Assembly: GCA_029717555.1 (NCBI GenBank)
Contig: JAMDHS010000005.1
Location: forward strand, 62,001-126,000
Source of the DNA: Peribolospora baueri
Lineage: Eukaryota > Basidiomycota > Peribolosporomycetes > Peribolosporales > Peribolosporaceae
Direction: 5' to 3'
Length of the DNA stretch: 64,000 nucleotides
Of the stretch, positions 52,503-63,137 are shown piece after piece. The stretch's first letter is position 1. Every line of letters starts with the position of its first letter. The translations under genes were made by a program, and so were the position numbers. A model generated the notes under the pieces. That model was not told the origin of the DNA, ran no database searches, and was given only the letters and a program-made list of their open reading frames with translations.

Positions 52503-54668
52503 ATGCCCGCCGAGGGTCCCCTGCCGCCACAGCATGCCACGCCCGATACCCAGAGCGCGGCAGTTAACGCCTCGTCCGACGACTTTGCCGCGCAGCAACA
52601 GGCGAAGCTGTGCGCCCAGTGCTCCAACGCGCTTGACCTTGTCGTCCCCCTCGGCACCATAGCTTTCGACGTGCAGGCTATTCCTCATATCAGCTCGGCT
52701 GGCGATATCTCGACCCCGCAAACAGGATGGACCCCGCAGCTGCGACCGGCGGCCACTCCATTTGCAGGATCCCCTCGAGATGGTCGCATCGTTGGCGCCG
52801 TTGATGCTGAAGGACGACCGATCTGCGTGCCATGCATGCGAGCGATGTTTATGGCACGTGGAGAGATGGAGTTTGAGGAACTGGGCTCCTGGGAGCCTGC
52901 CTCAAGCTCTGCGGGGGAAACGGGTGGCGGTCAAATGCTAGCAAGGGAGCCGGGGAGTGATGTGCGTCTTAGCGCCGGGCCGGAAGAAGATGTGGACGGT
53001 TTCCGTCCGGGGGACGGTGGCGAGCAAGGAGCGAGATCGAAGGACGATGATGTGCAGCCTGCGCCAGACACGGTATATCCCATCCCAGACCGGCCTTCGG
53101 CCGTCATTTCTCACGACGAGCGCCCATCTTCGCCTCTCGCCCTACCACAGCGGTCTCTACGACCTGTCCACACGCTGACGGGTGACGCCATACGCATCCA
53201 ACCGCCGTCTGCCTTCTCCGGCCAGGCATTAGGCGTCTATGGTCCACATGGCGAGTCCTTGGTCGCGGGCAAGGGTACACATACTTCGTCTTCGTCATTT
53301 GGCGCTGCCTCACGCAAGGACGACCACTCGACTGTCTCGGCATACCTGCTTGAGAAGACTCGGGAAGGTTGGGGGTTCTATACGCGGCCGGATCCACTTC
53401 TGGACATGACGAGGCTGCGAGTACCGTCCACGGGCACGTCGTGCTTGTATCCGGGCTCCATTTTCAAGGGTACACAACGCAGCGGTCGAAATAGCTACGA
53501 CGTTACCGTGACGATCCTTGTGAGTGATACGTTTGGAAGCATACGAGCTCTTTCGCTTGCTTGGCGCTGAGTCATCCTCCATGGCTTTGCTGTTGTCTAG
53601 CATGTGGACATCCCAGCATCGTTTCTCTGTGGCTATCTCAACATTCGCGGGCTGACGGACGACTGGCCGGAGCTCACGACGTACTTCGACGCGGAGATTA
53701 TCGGCTCTAGGTACGGCTTCCTAACGAACAAATGGGGTGCTAGTGAGCGTGATGATCTGAAGCACTGGGTAAGTTTAAGCCGCTGGCTAATTTAACTATT
53801 CGTTTGACGGGGCGCGTACCTTGCTACCGTGGCTGAGTTGTAGTGGGGACGCTTGTTGTTTTCTTCTACAGGGCCAGTTTCCCTTTTTCCGACAATTGCG
53901 CAATCATCTTTCCAAGCCTGGTCTGCGGTTTAACCACATGAGCAAACCTTACATCTTTATGAGGTGGAAAGAGAGGTTTCTAGTGCCCGACCACAGAGTG
54001 CGCGATATAAGCGGAGCAAGCTTTGCAGGTGCGTTTATTCGAGATGGCAGTACGAGTTTTGTGTGTTGCCTTTCACACTGACCCTCATCTGACTTTGATG
54101 CTGGCCTTCCAGGTTTCTACTATGTCTGCGTCGAGCTTGGCAATTCGCCTTCGACAATTCCGACCGTATCGTCACCTCTTGCCTCCACGTCTCCTCCTAT
54201 CTCTCCTTCTCTCCCGTCCTCGACCTTTTCAGGGGTCTCTTCTTATGCTCGTGACGCGACGCGACCTTCGTCTCGGGCGCGAAGGAGCAGCCAAGCGTCA
54301 AGTCGGTCTGCGCTCGGTCTTGGTGGTGATGGCTCGCCGACCAGCTTGCCCTCTGCCTCTTTGAGCTCGGGCGGAGCGATGAGTGGGTGAGTGTGCGGGC
54401 TATAGACGCTAGAAACTTGAAAACTGGGATGATCCTGGCGGGACCGTTGACACTAACGCGTGCGGTCTTATGCGGGTTGTATACAGGTTCTACTTCCACG
54501 AGAACAGCGAACAGTGAGTTGGGATGGGGTGGGAGCATTGGACAGTTGCGACCGATTGGTGGCTGACTTTGTTTGCTTTCATCTGTCCTTGCTTGCTTCG
54601 GCAGGGATCAGCAGCTCTCGTTGCAGCACGTCCCGCAGCGGACAAGCTCGAGCTTCGAGCTGCGATGA
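52503..54668 (+). CDS. GID4: GID/CTLH E3 ligase substrate receptor GID4 (Vid24), six exons
   Basis: Exons 52503-53519, 53601-53768, 53872-54028, 54113-54386, 54487-54513 and 54605-54668 give 568 residues. GID4 recognises N-terminal proline degrons on gluconeogenic enzymes and hands them to the GID ubiquitin ligase when glucose returns. The Vid24 beta-barrel covers about residues 315-500: CLYPGSIFKGTQRSGRNSYD, CGYLNIRGLTDDWPELTTYF, FDAEIIGSRYGFLTNKWGAS, HMSKPYIFMRWKERFLVPDH, ISGASFAGFYYVCVELG. A Ser-rich loop of about 80 residues splits the last strand from YFHENSEQ, an insertion seen in many fungal orthologues. The first ~310 residues are mostly disordered, but a CAQC pair and a CVPC pair near residues 37 and 106 look like spaced metal ligands. 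Confidence 0.93.
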
Positions 54669-55562
54669 ATGGGTGGCTGGCGGTGCGCTTTTTCTTCTAG
54701 GTTGGGTATCGTTGCAGCAGACAGACGGAGGGGCTTTGTTTTCGTTCGTACGTCTCTGAATTGTCTCCGCTTTTGTACCCTCACTTTCTCTTCTCTTTGG
54801 CGTCGTGTGCCTATGTGCGATCGTGTACGATTATGACACCCTCTTGCTGTGGCCAAGCTTTGGGATAGGTAGAAATGGACGGCGTCTACTCGTCTCCACT
54901 CGCGCGGCAGGCCGCTTTCTGGTTGGTACATAGCATAGTTATGTCAAGAGGAACGAAAAAGACAGGAGATGGACAGGGGAGACGGATGTACGGACAGGAC
55001 ATGAGGTAGGAATGGAATGTATGCCGCGCAGGTGACTGCGTTCGCCCATGGTCGTCCAAGGGACGAGATCGAGCGGCGAGCCAAAGAAGCGACAGCTGGA
55101 TCTCGAGCGTTTGAAATGAGCCCAGTTTCCCCCTCGTCGCATGGAAAGAAGGCGAGCCGGGGGGACGAGGTAAGAAGGCCGCTCTGAGCTTTGAAAGTGA
55201 GGGAAAGAAAGAGGGAGGCCGGGGGGGAGGACGAAGAAAAGAGGAGGAGGGGCTGCGGCAAGTGCGGAAAGTCCGTGTGCGTGCGCGAACGGCCGAGCTG
55301 ACTTTCGCGCGCGGCCGGGAGCTCCGGGATTTCCAGATCAAGGAAACCCGCGAGGGGTGATTCTGTTCCTACGTCAGAGACAGGAGTCCCAGCCTAAGAG
55401 CATTCACAGGTCTGAGAGAAGTCTCAGCTTACTTGCTTTGCTGTCTGTGCCTAGTTTCTGGAGTGGGACCTCACGTCGCGGTAGGTACTGGGAGTGTACC
55501 GTAGAGACGAGGCTGTGGCAGTGGGGCGGCGGTGACGACGATGGGGCGAATGTGGACCGCCA

Positions 55563-55644
55563 AGGTCAGTTTCAGCCAGAGTCAGCCACAGGGTCACCAG
55601 GGTCGGCCAGGGTCATCAGGGTCACCAGGTCAGCCATGGTCAAG
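55563..55644. repeat. Degenerate GGTCA/GTCACCAG repeat cluster
   Basis: Eight or more copies of a GTCA core spaced by roughly 6-12 bases, many within GGTCACCAGG or GGTCATCAGG. The region resembles a repeated regulatory half-site, or a decayed minisatellite. Confidence 0.7.
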
Positions 55645-56090
55645 CCGGGCCGTCGGACGGATCGCGACGGCGGCAGCGGGATGGGCCCGACCGACGGACG
55701 GGCGAGGAGAGGCCGTACCAACAACAAGCCAAGCCCAAGCCTGCCAACCCGCCCCGGAGTGAGGAGGCTTTGAGAGGCACGTGCGAGAGGATATGCATGA
55801 AGAAGGCAAACTAAGTCGAACGAGGCACGGGCTAAACGTCGACCTCCGGCTGTCAGTCTTGGCTCCCATTAACAACCGGGAGGGTGCGTTTAAAATGCCG
55901 GTTAGCGGACGCGGCTTGGACCCGTTCGATTTCAATTGCAATTAAAGTTGGCATCGCCTACTCCTTGCGCTCCGCGTGCCCCGCCAGCGCGCTGACTGTG
56001 ACCGGTGGAAGTACCTTTGCTCGCCATCTCTCCCTAACCCTCCTCCTTCCTCATACTCGCCCCTCGCCCTTTTTCGCCACATCGGTGGCG

Positions 56091-56094
56091 ACCG

Positions 56095-56126
<32 letters not shown>

Positions 56127-56158
56127 AACGACGACGCTGCCGCCGACGACGACGACCA
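56091..56158. repeat. GAC/AAC trinucleotide tandem repeat
   Basis: An imperfect run of CGACGA/ACAACG triplets about 68 bases long in the upstream region, about 200 bases before the start codon at 56360. Confidence 0.85.
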
Positions 56159-56359
56159 GCAGCTCCCGCGTACAGAGCCACCAGCGCACCCATCACCGCA
56201 CCGCACCGCCTTCTATCCTCACCCCAGCACCGCTTGTGCGCTCACCTTCTCCACCGCCGCCCACCCCCCTCTCGTCCGTTCCTGAGCGCGATCGCGGCGT
56301 CCCCTTCTTAACTCCGCCCTCGTCGCACGATCGAGCCAGCAGGGCGTGGATGGCCTGCC

Positions 56360-58954
56360 ATGTTCCAATGTAGAGGATATGGCGACTGCCGTATGGTCTT
56401 CACCAGGAGCGAGCACTTGGCTCGGCATGTCCGGTGAGCATTCGTTCGCACCCCATCCCCGCGACCCAGCCGGGGCTGTCTGTATATGCTGCTCTTCACC
56501 CGTCCGATGCCGTGTGCTTGCTCGCGTGCGTGATCCACCTCGTCCCTGACACTTCGCTCTATCACCTTCCTTCCGCCAGCAAACACACCGGCGAGCGTCC
56601 GTTCCGATGCCATTGTGGCAAGAATTTCTCTCGCCTTGACAACCTCCGGCAGCATGCCCAGACCGTGCACGCGGACCAGCCGGAGCGCAACGAGGCGATG
56701 ATGCAGGACCTGGTGGCGTTGCACACCGCTCTCGCCGCCTCTGCCGCCCAGGCTCAGCACGCTCAAGCCCAAGTCATCGGCAAACCCGCTGGACCCTCGC
56801 GCTCGGCCAACGCCAGTAAGAGATCGTCCGCCGCAAAGGGCGCTCGTCCTCAATCTTCGCACGGCCAACAAACCGCGGGCCGACAGGAAGCGCAACAACA
56901 CGGCGGCATGCTCCAGGCTCATCCGACGTCGGCCCCGCCGCCTTCGTTCCAGCCGGGCGTGCCTTACGACGCCTCTTTCACCTATTCCGGCCACTTCGCC
57001 ACCGGAGGCCACGGTGTTCCGATGCAACCCGCGTCTTATCCTCAAGGTTTCACCCCGTATCCAGCACAGTTCCCCTACGACCCCTATATGGCTTTCCCTG
57101 CCGGCCATTTGGCCCCGCCGCCGCCCAATTCGGTGGTCGGCGCGCCTCTTGTGCAGCCGTATCCGCCTTCGACCTTCCCTTCGTATCACACCATCGCTGG
57201 CGCTGCCTCCGAGATGACCGTGCCTCTCTCCCAGGCTCAATCGAACGCGCACGCGTCAGGGTCTTTGAAGGAGAGGCAGAAAGGCAGGCCTCAACCGCTA
57301 GCCATTGGGATGTACGGGGATCCGAAGAGCACGCATGAGGCCGTCGATGACGCTCTTCAATCTGGCAGCATGCAGTACCAGGAAGGCGCCTACATGTCCT
57401 CCTTTCCATCCTCTCAACACCCGTACGGACAGCCTGTGTACGGTCTTCCTCACGAGCAACAGCCCTTGGGGGCGAGCTCCGACTCTGGCGTGACCTCTTC
57501 CCTGGCCGACCAGTTTCCCACGACGACTGCGCCTTATGCCAAGGGATCTGCCGCTCCCGCCTCTGGCGGTGACGTCGGAGAGGCGCCTTTTTCGACGCCG
57601 ACCGGTCGGCCGGTTTTACCTCCTCTCCCTTCCATACTGCAGGAAGGAGGCGGTATGGCGGCACCGCCGAGTCGTCCCCTACCGGGTAGTCGTCCCTCGA
57701 CGGCCATCGGCGCTGGTCACTCAACGGCGGGAGCCACGGGTCCGCCGAATTCCATCCCACCTTCGCCGTCCGGGTCCTTCTACTCGGGAGCGCCTCATTC
57801 GTTGCGGCCCGCTTTGTCTGCCTCCCCGACGACCACCCGCTTCCCAATTCGCTCATTTCCACCTGAGCCATCACAACCTCCATACGCACAGTCCCTTCGG
57901 CGTACCGCCACGATCAACGCGCCTACCTCGTCGACTCGGTCCTCACCTCCGGGCTCTTCCCCTTTCATGTTCCATCCTCCGCCCCTACTGCCCAGCCCGA
58001 GTCCCGTTGCGGAAGGCCAAGGTTCAAGTCTTAGTGCCCCGCCGCCGCTCCCCCGCCCGCTTTCCTCTGGACGTCTGGACCCAAACTGGTTAGGCTCCCT
58101 TACGTCTCGCAAGAGCGCCGGAAAGGTCCGTGCGGTCGATCAAGAGGACATTGCTCGAAATCGGCCGTTTTCCAGTGGCGATGGTGAGTGCGGGTGTCAT
58201 TTCGTTTTCTACCCCTTCTTCTGGACATTTCTGGATTCGTGCTCACCCTCCTCCTGGATGTCTGGCGACCGCTGTTTTCCGCTCATCTGTCGCAGTGCCT
58301 TTCCGTGGACGAGAGATGCCGCCTCCGTTCGGCGTTGTCGCTGAAGAAGGAGAGTTTTTCGCTGACGGCGGCGAAAGCCGCCAACCGGACCCCCAAGATC
58401 CGGAGGATTTGCAAGGTGCACCGCCCATGTTCGTGCCTGCGGCCCGTCGAGTGTCGATTGCCTCTCTGTGTTCGCCGATTACCGATTCGCGACCCACCAC
58501 CGCCAGCGTCGCCTTTGAACGGGAAGATCTCGCCGAACGCCGGCCGAAGACGTCGCCAGAGAAGAGTGCGGCTCCTCCCTTTGGCGAGAGTGAGGGCGAC
58601 CTCACGGGGCTAAGCAGAGATTCCAGGAGCGTTCCGCCGGAGGAGCGGCAGGAGCAGCAAAACGAACCTCAGGCTTTCCGTGGTATGGTCGGCAAGGGGG
58701 ACTCGTCGGACGACGCGAGTGCCTCTAATGGGCGGTCTTCAACAGAATCTCCACGGACCAACTATGCGACCGTATCCAGTGGACCGACCACGGTCTTGAG
58801 CAAAGCGGCCACTATGTCGCCAAAGTGTCATTGGAATGCGTCCGATCGTGCCGCCGGTGCGAAGCGGGCACGGGAGCCGGAGGTTCAAATCGAAGACGGA
58901 GAGGCACCGTTTGAGGAGATGAAGAGGCCTCGGTTCGTCGACGGTGAAGCTTGA
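56360..58954 (+). CDS. C2H2 zinc-finger transcription factor, three exons
   Basis: Exons 56360-56433, 56580-58183 and 58296-58954 give 778 residues. Two adjacent C2H2 fingers sit at the extreme N-terminus: [20 protein letters not shown] with RHVRKHTG, split by the first intron, and [20 protein letters not shown] with TVH. The linker HTGERPF is canonical. Fingers with RSEHLARH and RLDNLRQH recognition helices resemble stress-response factors of the Msn2/Seb1/Rsv type that bind AGGGG-like sites, so a role in stress or nutrient response is plausible but inferred. The remaining ~720 residues are low-complexity, rich in Pro, Ser, Gly and Ala, with a basic stretch ([16 protein letters not shown]) and a C-terminal [14 protein letters not shown] segment. 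The start is the only in-frame ATG after a TAA at 56309. Confidence 0.85.
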
Positions 58955-59250
58955 TTCGTGGCGGTGGAGGGGCTTCCATTTGGTAGCGCAGCAGTCGCCA
59001 TATTCTACAATCATCGTAGTCTACCTTCCCATCCGTCCGTTTAATGTGTACAGCTCTTTCCTTTGTACTCTTTCCCGCCCATTTTTTTTAATTTAATGAC
59101 AAGCAAGCATGTCTCTTGACATCCGCGCTCTGCCCCAGACGCGACGCGAGCACGTGAGCTGGCTGCGGCGAAGAAGGTGGAGCCCGATCGTTTGTTCCAA
59201 CTCAACCACTCGTAACTTTCCCATCCAGCACTCACTACGTCCGACTCGTC
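58955..59250. other. Spacer between the C2H2 gene and UBP14
   Basis: 296 bases, tandem orientation. A T-rich stretch at about 59081-59096 (TTTTTTTTAATTTAAT) is AT-rich against the local background and may be part of the 3' end signals of the C2H2 gene. Confidence 0.5.
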
Positions 59251-62200
59251 ATGAGCTGCCCACACGTCAGCGACGCCATCGCTAGCATCAGAGCTCCACG
59301 GGCTGGGGAGCACGTCCACAGGGAGGAATGCACGCTTTGCTTTGACGACCAGGTATGTGTTTACCCCGCCAGCGGATCTGGGAGCGCTCGCCACTGACGT
59401 ATGACATTGTCCTTTGTGGACTGGCTAGGACGGGTCTGAGGGAATCGACGTTTGCTTGAGCTGCTTCAACGGGAGCTGCACGGCTCCTGAGCGCAACCAT
59501 TCGTCCCTACACTTGAAGAAGTCTGGTCATCCGCTCGTCCTCAATGTGAAGCGGAGAAGGAAGCCTAAGAAGGTCAGCAGAGTAAGTCTCGCTGCTGCGA
59601 TGACCTCACTGTGAGGTGTGATGCTCGGTCTCGCTCATCCTGCTCTGTTTTCCATTCCTCCTATGTCCTGATCTCACTCAGGGTGATGTCGAGCCGCCGC
59701 TGAAGAAGCTCGCCATAGTCGCAGAGTCCGACGCCGACAAGTACGAGTATGTCGTCACGCCGAAGTGCCTCGTTTGTGATGCTCCCCTGCCGAAGACGGA
59801 TGAGGTAAGTCTTTCAAACCAATGTCCGTGGCAGCCGCAAAACATTCCTTAAGTGGTTGGTGCTCTTTTCCGTAGCTAAATGCACGTTGTTGGTGCTTCC
59901 TTCCGTAGCTAAATGCTATCACAGACAAGGTCATGGCTTCGATGACTTCCGCCCAGCAGTCCGAGGTCAAGGCGTGGGAGGAGGAGATCATCTCGTGCCA
60001 GCACGCCAGCGACTTGAACCAGTTTGACGGCAAGAAGCTGGAACCTGAAGGTACGCTCGAAAATCTGTCTGATCGTCGTGCGAGCTTTGGAAGGTCAGTC
60101 GTATTGACCGCGAACGGCCGCAACCTTGGCCCTTCTCTCACAGGCCTTGCACACTGCGCCCAGTGCGAACTCAACAGCAATCTCTGGCTGTGCTTGACCT
60201 GTGGCAACTTGGGTTGTGGGAGGCAGCAGTACGCCGGCGTAGGTGGACACGGACACGGCCTTGCCCACTACGAGCAGACCGGCCATCCCGTAAGCGTGAA
60301 GCAAGGGACTATCACGGCTGAAGGAACCGCAGGTAGGCACGTCCCTCTCCACGGTCATCCCGCGAGCTTCGATCCCCGCTGAGTAACCGGACGGATTGGC
60401 TACTGTGCAGATATATACTGTTACAGTTGCAATGACGCCCGGCTCGATCCTCACTTGGCCAAGCACCTTGCAAACTTTGGCATCAACGTCATGGACTTGT
60501 CCAAAACGGAGAAGAGTATGACCGAGCTGGTACGTGGTCCCCCTCCTCTTAAGGCTGATTTCTGAGATGACATAGGCTTATGCAATCATTCTCTCATTTG
60601 GCCCTTTCCACAGCAAGTGGAGCAAAATCTCAACTTTGATTTCAGTATGACTGGAGATGACGGCAAGGCTTTGGAGCCTTTGTTCGGCCCTGGCTTGACG
60701 GGGCTCCGTAACTTGGGAAACAGGTGAGGCCGAAGGTGGCCTGCACGGCGCGGTGCTTGTATGTCGTATCATTGACCACGGTTGCGCATTCGTTTATATA
60801 TAAAGCTGCTACATGGCATCCGTCCTTCAGGCCGTCTTTTCGATTCCTTCTTTCCAGTCGAGGTATCTTCTTGCCCTCAAAGCACACGTTCCCGTTTGCG
60901 GGCAGATCGATCCAGCCTCGTGCTTGGAGTGCCAGATGGCGAAAATGGCAGACGGCCTTCTGTCTGGTCGCTACGCGATCCCTCGTCGTCCGGACGACTT
61001 TACGGATACGCATACACCGAAGGCAGACGGAGATAGTGCGAATCCCTCGTTTCAAGAAGGCATCCATCCTGCCATGTTTAAAGCACTGGTCGGCAAAGGC
61101 CATCCCGAGTTTGCCACCATGCGGCAGCAAGACGCCGACGAGTTCTTCAAGTATTTCATCGATCTACTGCAGCGAGAGGGTCAACGCGCTGCAGACAACT
61201 ATGCGAAAGACGCTCGCACTTCCGTTGAAGATCCAACCAAAGTCTTCTCGTTCGCCCTTCAGCAGAAGTTGCAGTGCAACGAATGTCGACGAGTGCGGTA
61301 CACGATCGAAAATCAAGATGCCGGGATCAGCGTGCCTGTTCCCGTTCGGGATCGCCGCAGTAGCAAAGGACCGACGACGGATGATGGACCTTCGCATGGC
61401 CCCAGAAGCGACGGCCCAGACTTCGACAGTCCGTACGAAGCGGTCACGCTGGAGGAGTGTCTTGATATTTTCACCGCACCGGAGACGCTCGACTACCGCT
61501 GTCCCGCTTGCGATAAGGTGGTGACTGCAACGAAGTGAGTACGTGCCTAGAGTGAAACCGAGCTATTCTCAGCTGTTTCTTACTCAATGCTGCTCTGTCC
61601 TTGCTGCGAAAGGCAAACGATGTTTGCAACTTTTCCCAATGTCCTGATGGTCCACGTAAGGAGGTTTCAGCTCCTCAATTGGGTCCCTCAGAAAGTCGGT
61701 GAGTAGTGACCGATTGCGTCCAGCCATCCGAGCCAAGGTGGAAAAAAAAAAAAAACTCACAAGTCTTCTCGTCGCTCTCACAGATGTACCCGTTATGCTG
61801 CATGGAGCGTCGTTGACTCTCGACAAGTATCTCGGCCGCGGAAAGGCGGAAGATGAAGTGGAGTTGCCGGAGGACAAGGAGGCTCGTTCGGTGGACGATG
61901 CCCACGTGGCTATGGTCACCGAGCTAGGGTTTACCCCCTCTCAGGCCCTCAAGGCGCTCAAAGCGAACGTGAGTTCTTCTTAGGACCTCTTCCTTCATTA
62001 CGCAAGGATGAGTGAGCACTAACTCGCTTTCTCTTTTCATCGGTTCAGAACAACGATATCGAGCAAGCAGTAGCTTGGCTTTTCGAGAACCCCGACGCCA
62101 GCGACGAGCCCACTCAAGGCGCTGATAGCAACATATCGAACACCAGCGTAGTCCATGGCTCGAATGCGCTGCCTGCCAAGTACAATCTAACGGCGTTCAT

Positions 62201-62457
62201 CAATCACAAGGGCCCTTCCGTCCATTCGTGAGTCCGTTCACCGTGGTGTTACCATCTCCCTCGTGCAAGGGCTCACCACGCCTTCCTCCGTCTCGCTCAG
62301 AGGTCATTACGTGGCAACCATCAAGAAGAACCTTCCGAGCGAGGGTGCCGTTGCATCTCAGCAATGGGTCTTCTTCAACGATGAGAAGGTGGGAAAGGGG
62401 GGAGACAACCTCGCCCCGTTCTCATACGTTTACATGTTCACGAAGGATACCTTGTAG
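59251..62457 (+). CDS. UBP14: Ubiquitin carboxyl-terminal hydrolase UBP14/USP5, twelve exons
   Basis: Exons 59251-59352, 59429-59581, 59682-59804, 59909-60050, 60144-60332, 60411-60529, 60614-60723, 60806-61534, 61613-61698, about 61784-61968, 62049-62227 and 62301-62457 give about 757 residues. UBP14 disassembles free ubiquitin chains. An N-terminal zinc-finger region is followed by the ZnF-UBP domain (CAQCELNSNLWLCLTCG, CGRQQYAGVGGHGHGLAHYE). The peptidase has LGNSCYMASVLQAVF with catalytic Cys314, and SGHYVATIKK with His708. Two UBA domains lie between them; the first is clear (VTELGFTPSQALKALKAN, then NDIEQAVAWLFENPDA); the other is less obvious. The intron at 60051-60143 is 93 bases and open in frame, so retention would not break the protein. 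Intron 3 has a duplicated 3' end. Confidence 0.94.
59857..59916 (+). repeat. 33-base-spaced duplication carrying two 3' splice sites
   Basis: A 27-base word beginning TTGGTGCT and ending TTCCGTAGCTAAATGC occurs at 59857-59883 and again, slightly altered, at 59890-59916. Each copy has a TAG acceptor (59873-59875 and 59906-59908). Confidence 0.9.
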
Positions 62458-63137
62458 AGTAAGCACATAGAGTAGGCACGCTGATCAGTCGTACAGAACA
62501 ACTAGGGGTCACGTGAAAGAACGCGAATCGAGCCAATCGCGATCATGATTTATGGGCATAAATGTGGCCAATTATTTCGTGAGGAACATGCGAAGGTCAA
62601 TGGTAGTAGGCAGTATCACGCGGGAGTGAGCCAGCCTAGCCAGTCCCTGAGAATTTTACATATTCGCATTCGCTTCAGTTCTGCTAATATATAGTCGCGA
62701 CGACATAGACAACATACATGAGTCGCCTTGCATAATTTTTTTTCAAGGTCTACCATGGCGTCAGCGACATTCATAAATGTTACCAAAAAAAAGGCAGATG
62801 GTGGAAGGTGACTTCAGCCAAAAAGAAAATCCTTCATACCAGTGCAACAGTTTGAAAAAAAAAAGTTCACCTACGAAATGTTTTTTGAGCCTTGCGAGAC
62901 TCAAGGTCTCCTTGTGTTTATGGTTCGGGCGTTGACTAGGAAGCTTCTTTTTCTTAGGTGAGGGTGGGGTGAAAGAAACGTAGCCATAGGCGCATGCTCT
63001 ACATTATATGAACTTGACGCATGACTTTACTACTCTTCGTTACTGCCAAGCTGTCATCACCAAACCAGTTCATCCTTAGTTGGTTTACTTACAGGAGGGG
63101 CAATGGTCGATCCTCCTCCCCTTCAACATTACATCTA
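62458..63137. other. Convergent spacer, UBP14 to glutaminyl cyclase
   Basis: About 680 bases, AT-richer than the rest of the window, with several A and T runs (62740-62870). No open frame of note, and no tRNA or other RNA gene recognised. Confidence 0.55.

Larger units (their letters stand above)
54669..56359. promoter_or_regulatory. Long upstream region of the C2H2 transcription factor
   Basis: About 1.7 kb without a supported exon, by far the longest intergenic interval here. It includes the GID4 3' flank, a purine-rich stretch at about 55195-55255, a cluster of GGTCA-type repeats (55563-55644) and a GACGACAAC tandem run (56091-56158). Such long repeat-rich upstream regions are usual for developmental regulators in fungi, but no binding protein can be assigned. 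Confidence 0.5.

Noticed and set aside
59870-59908. Possible insertion scar in UBP14 intron 3
   Set aside because: The repeat is adjacent and in tandem with a 6-base gap, better explained by slippage or tandem duplication than by a transposon footprint; reported instead as a duplicated splice site.
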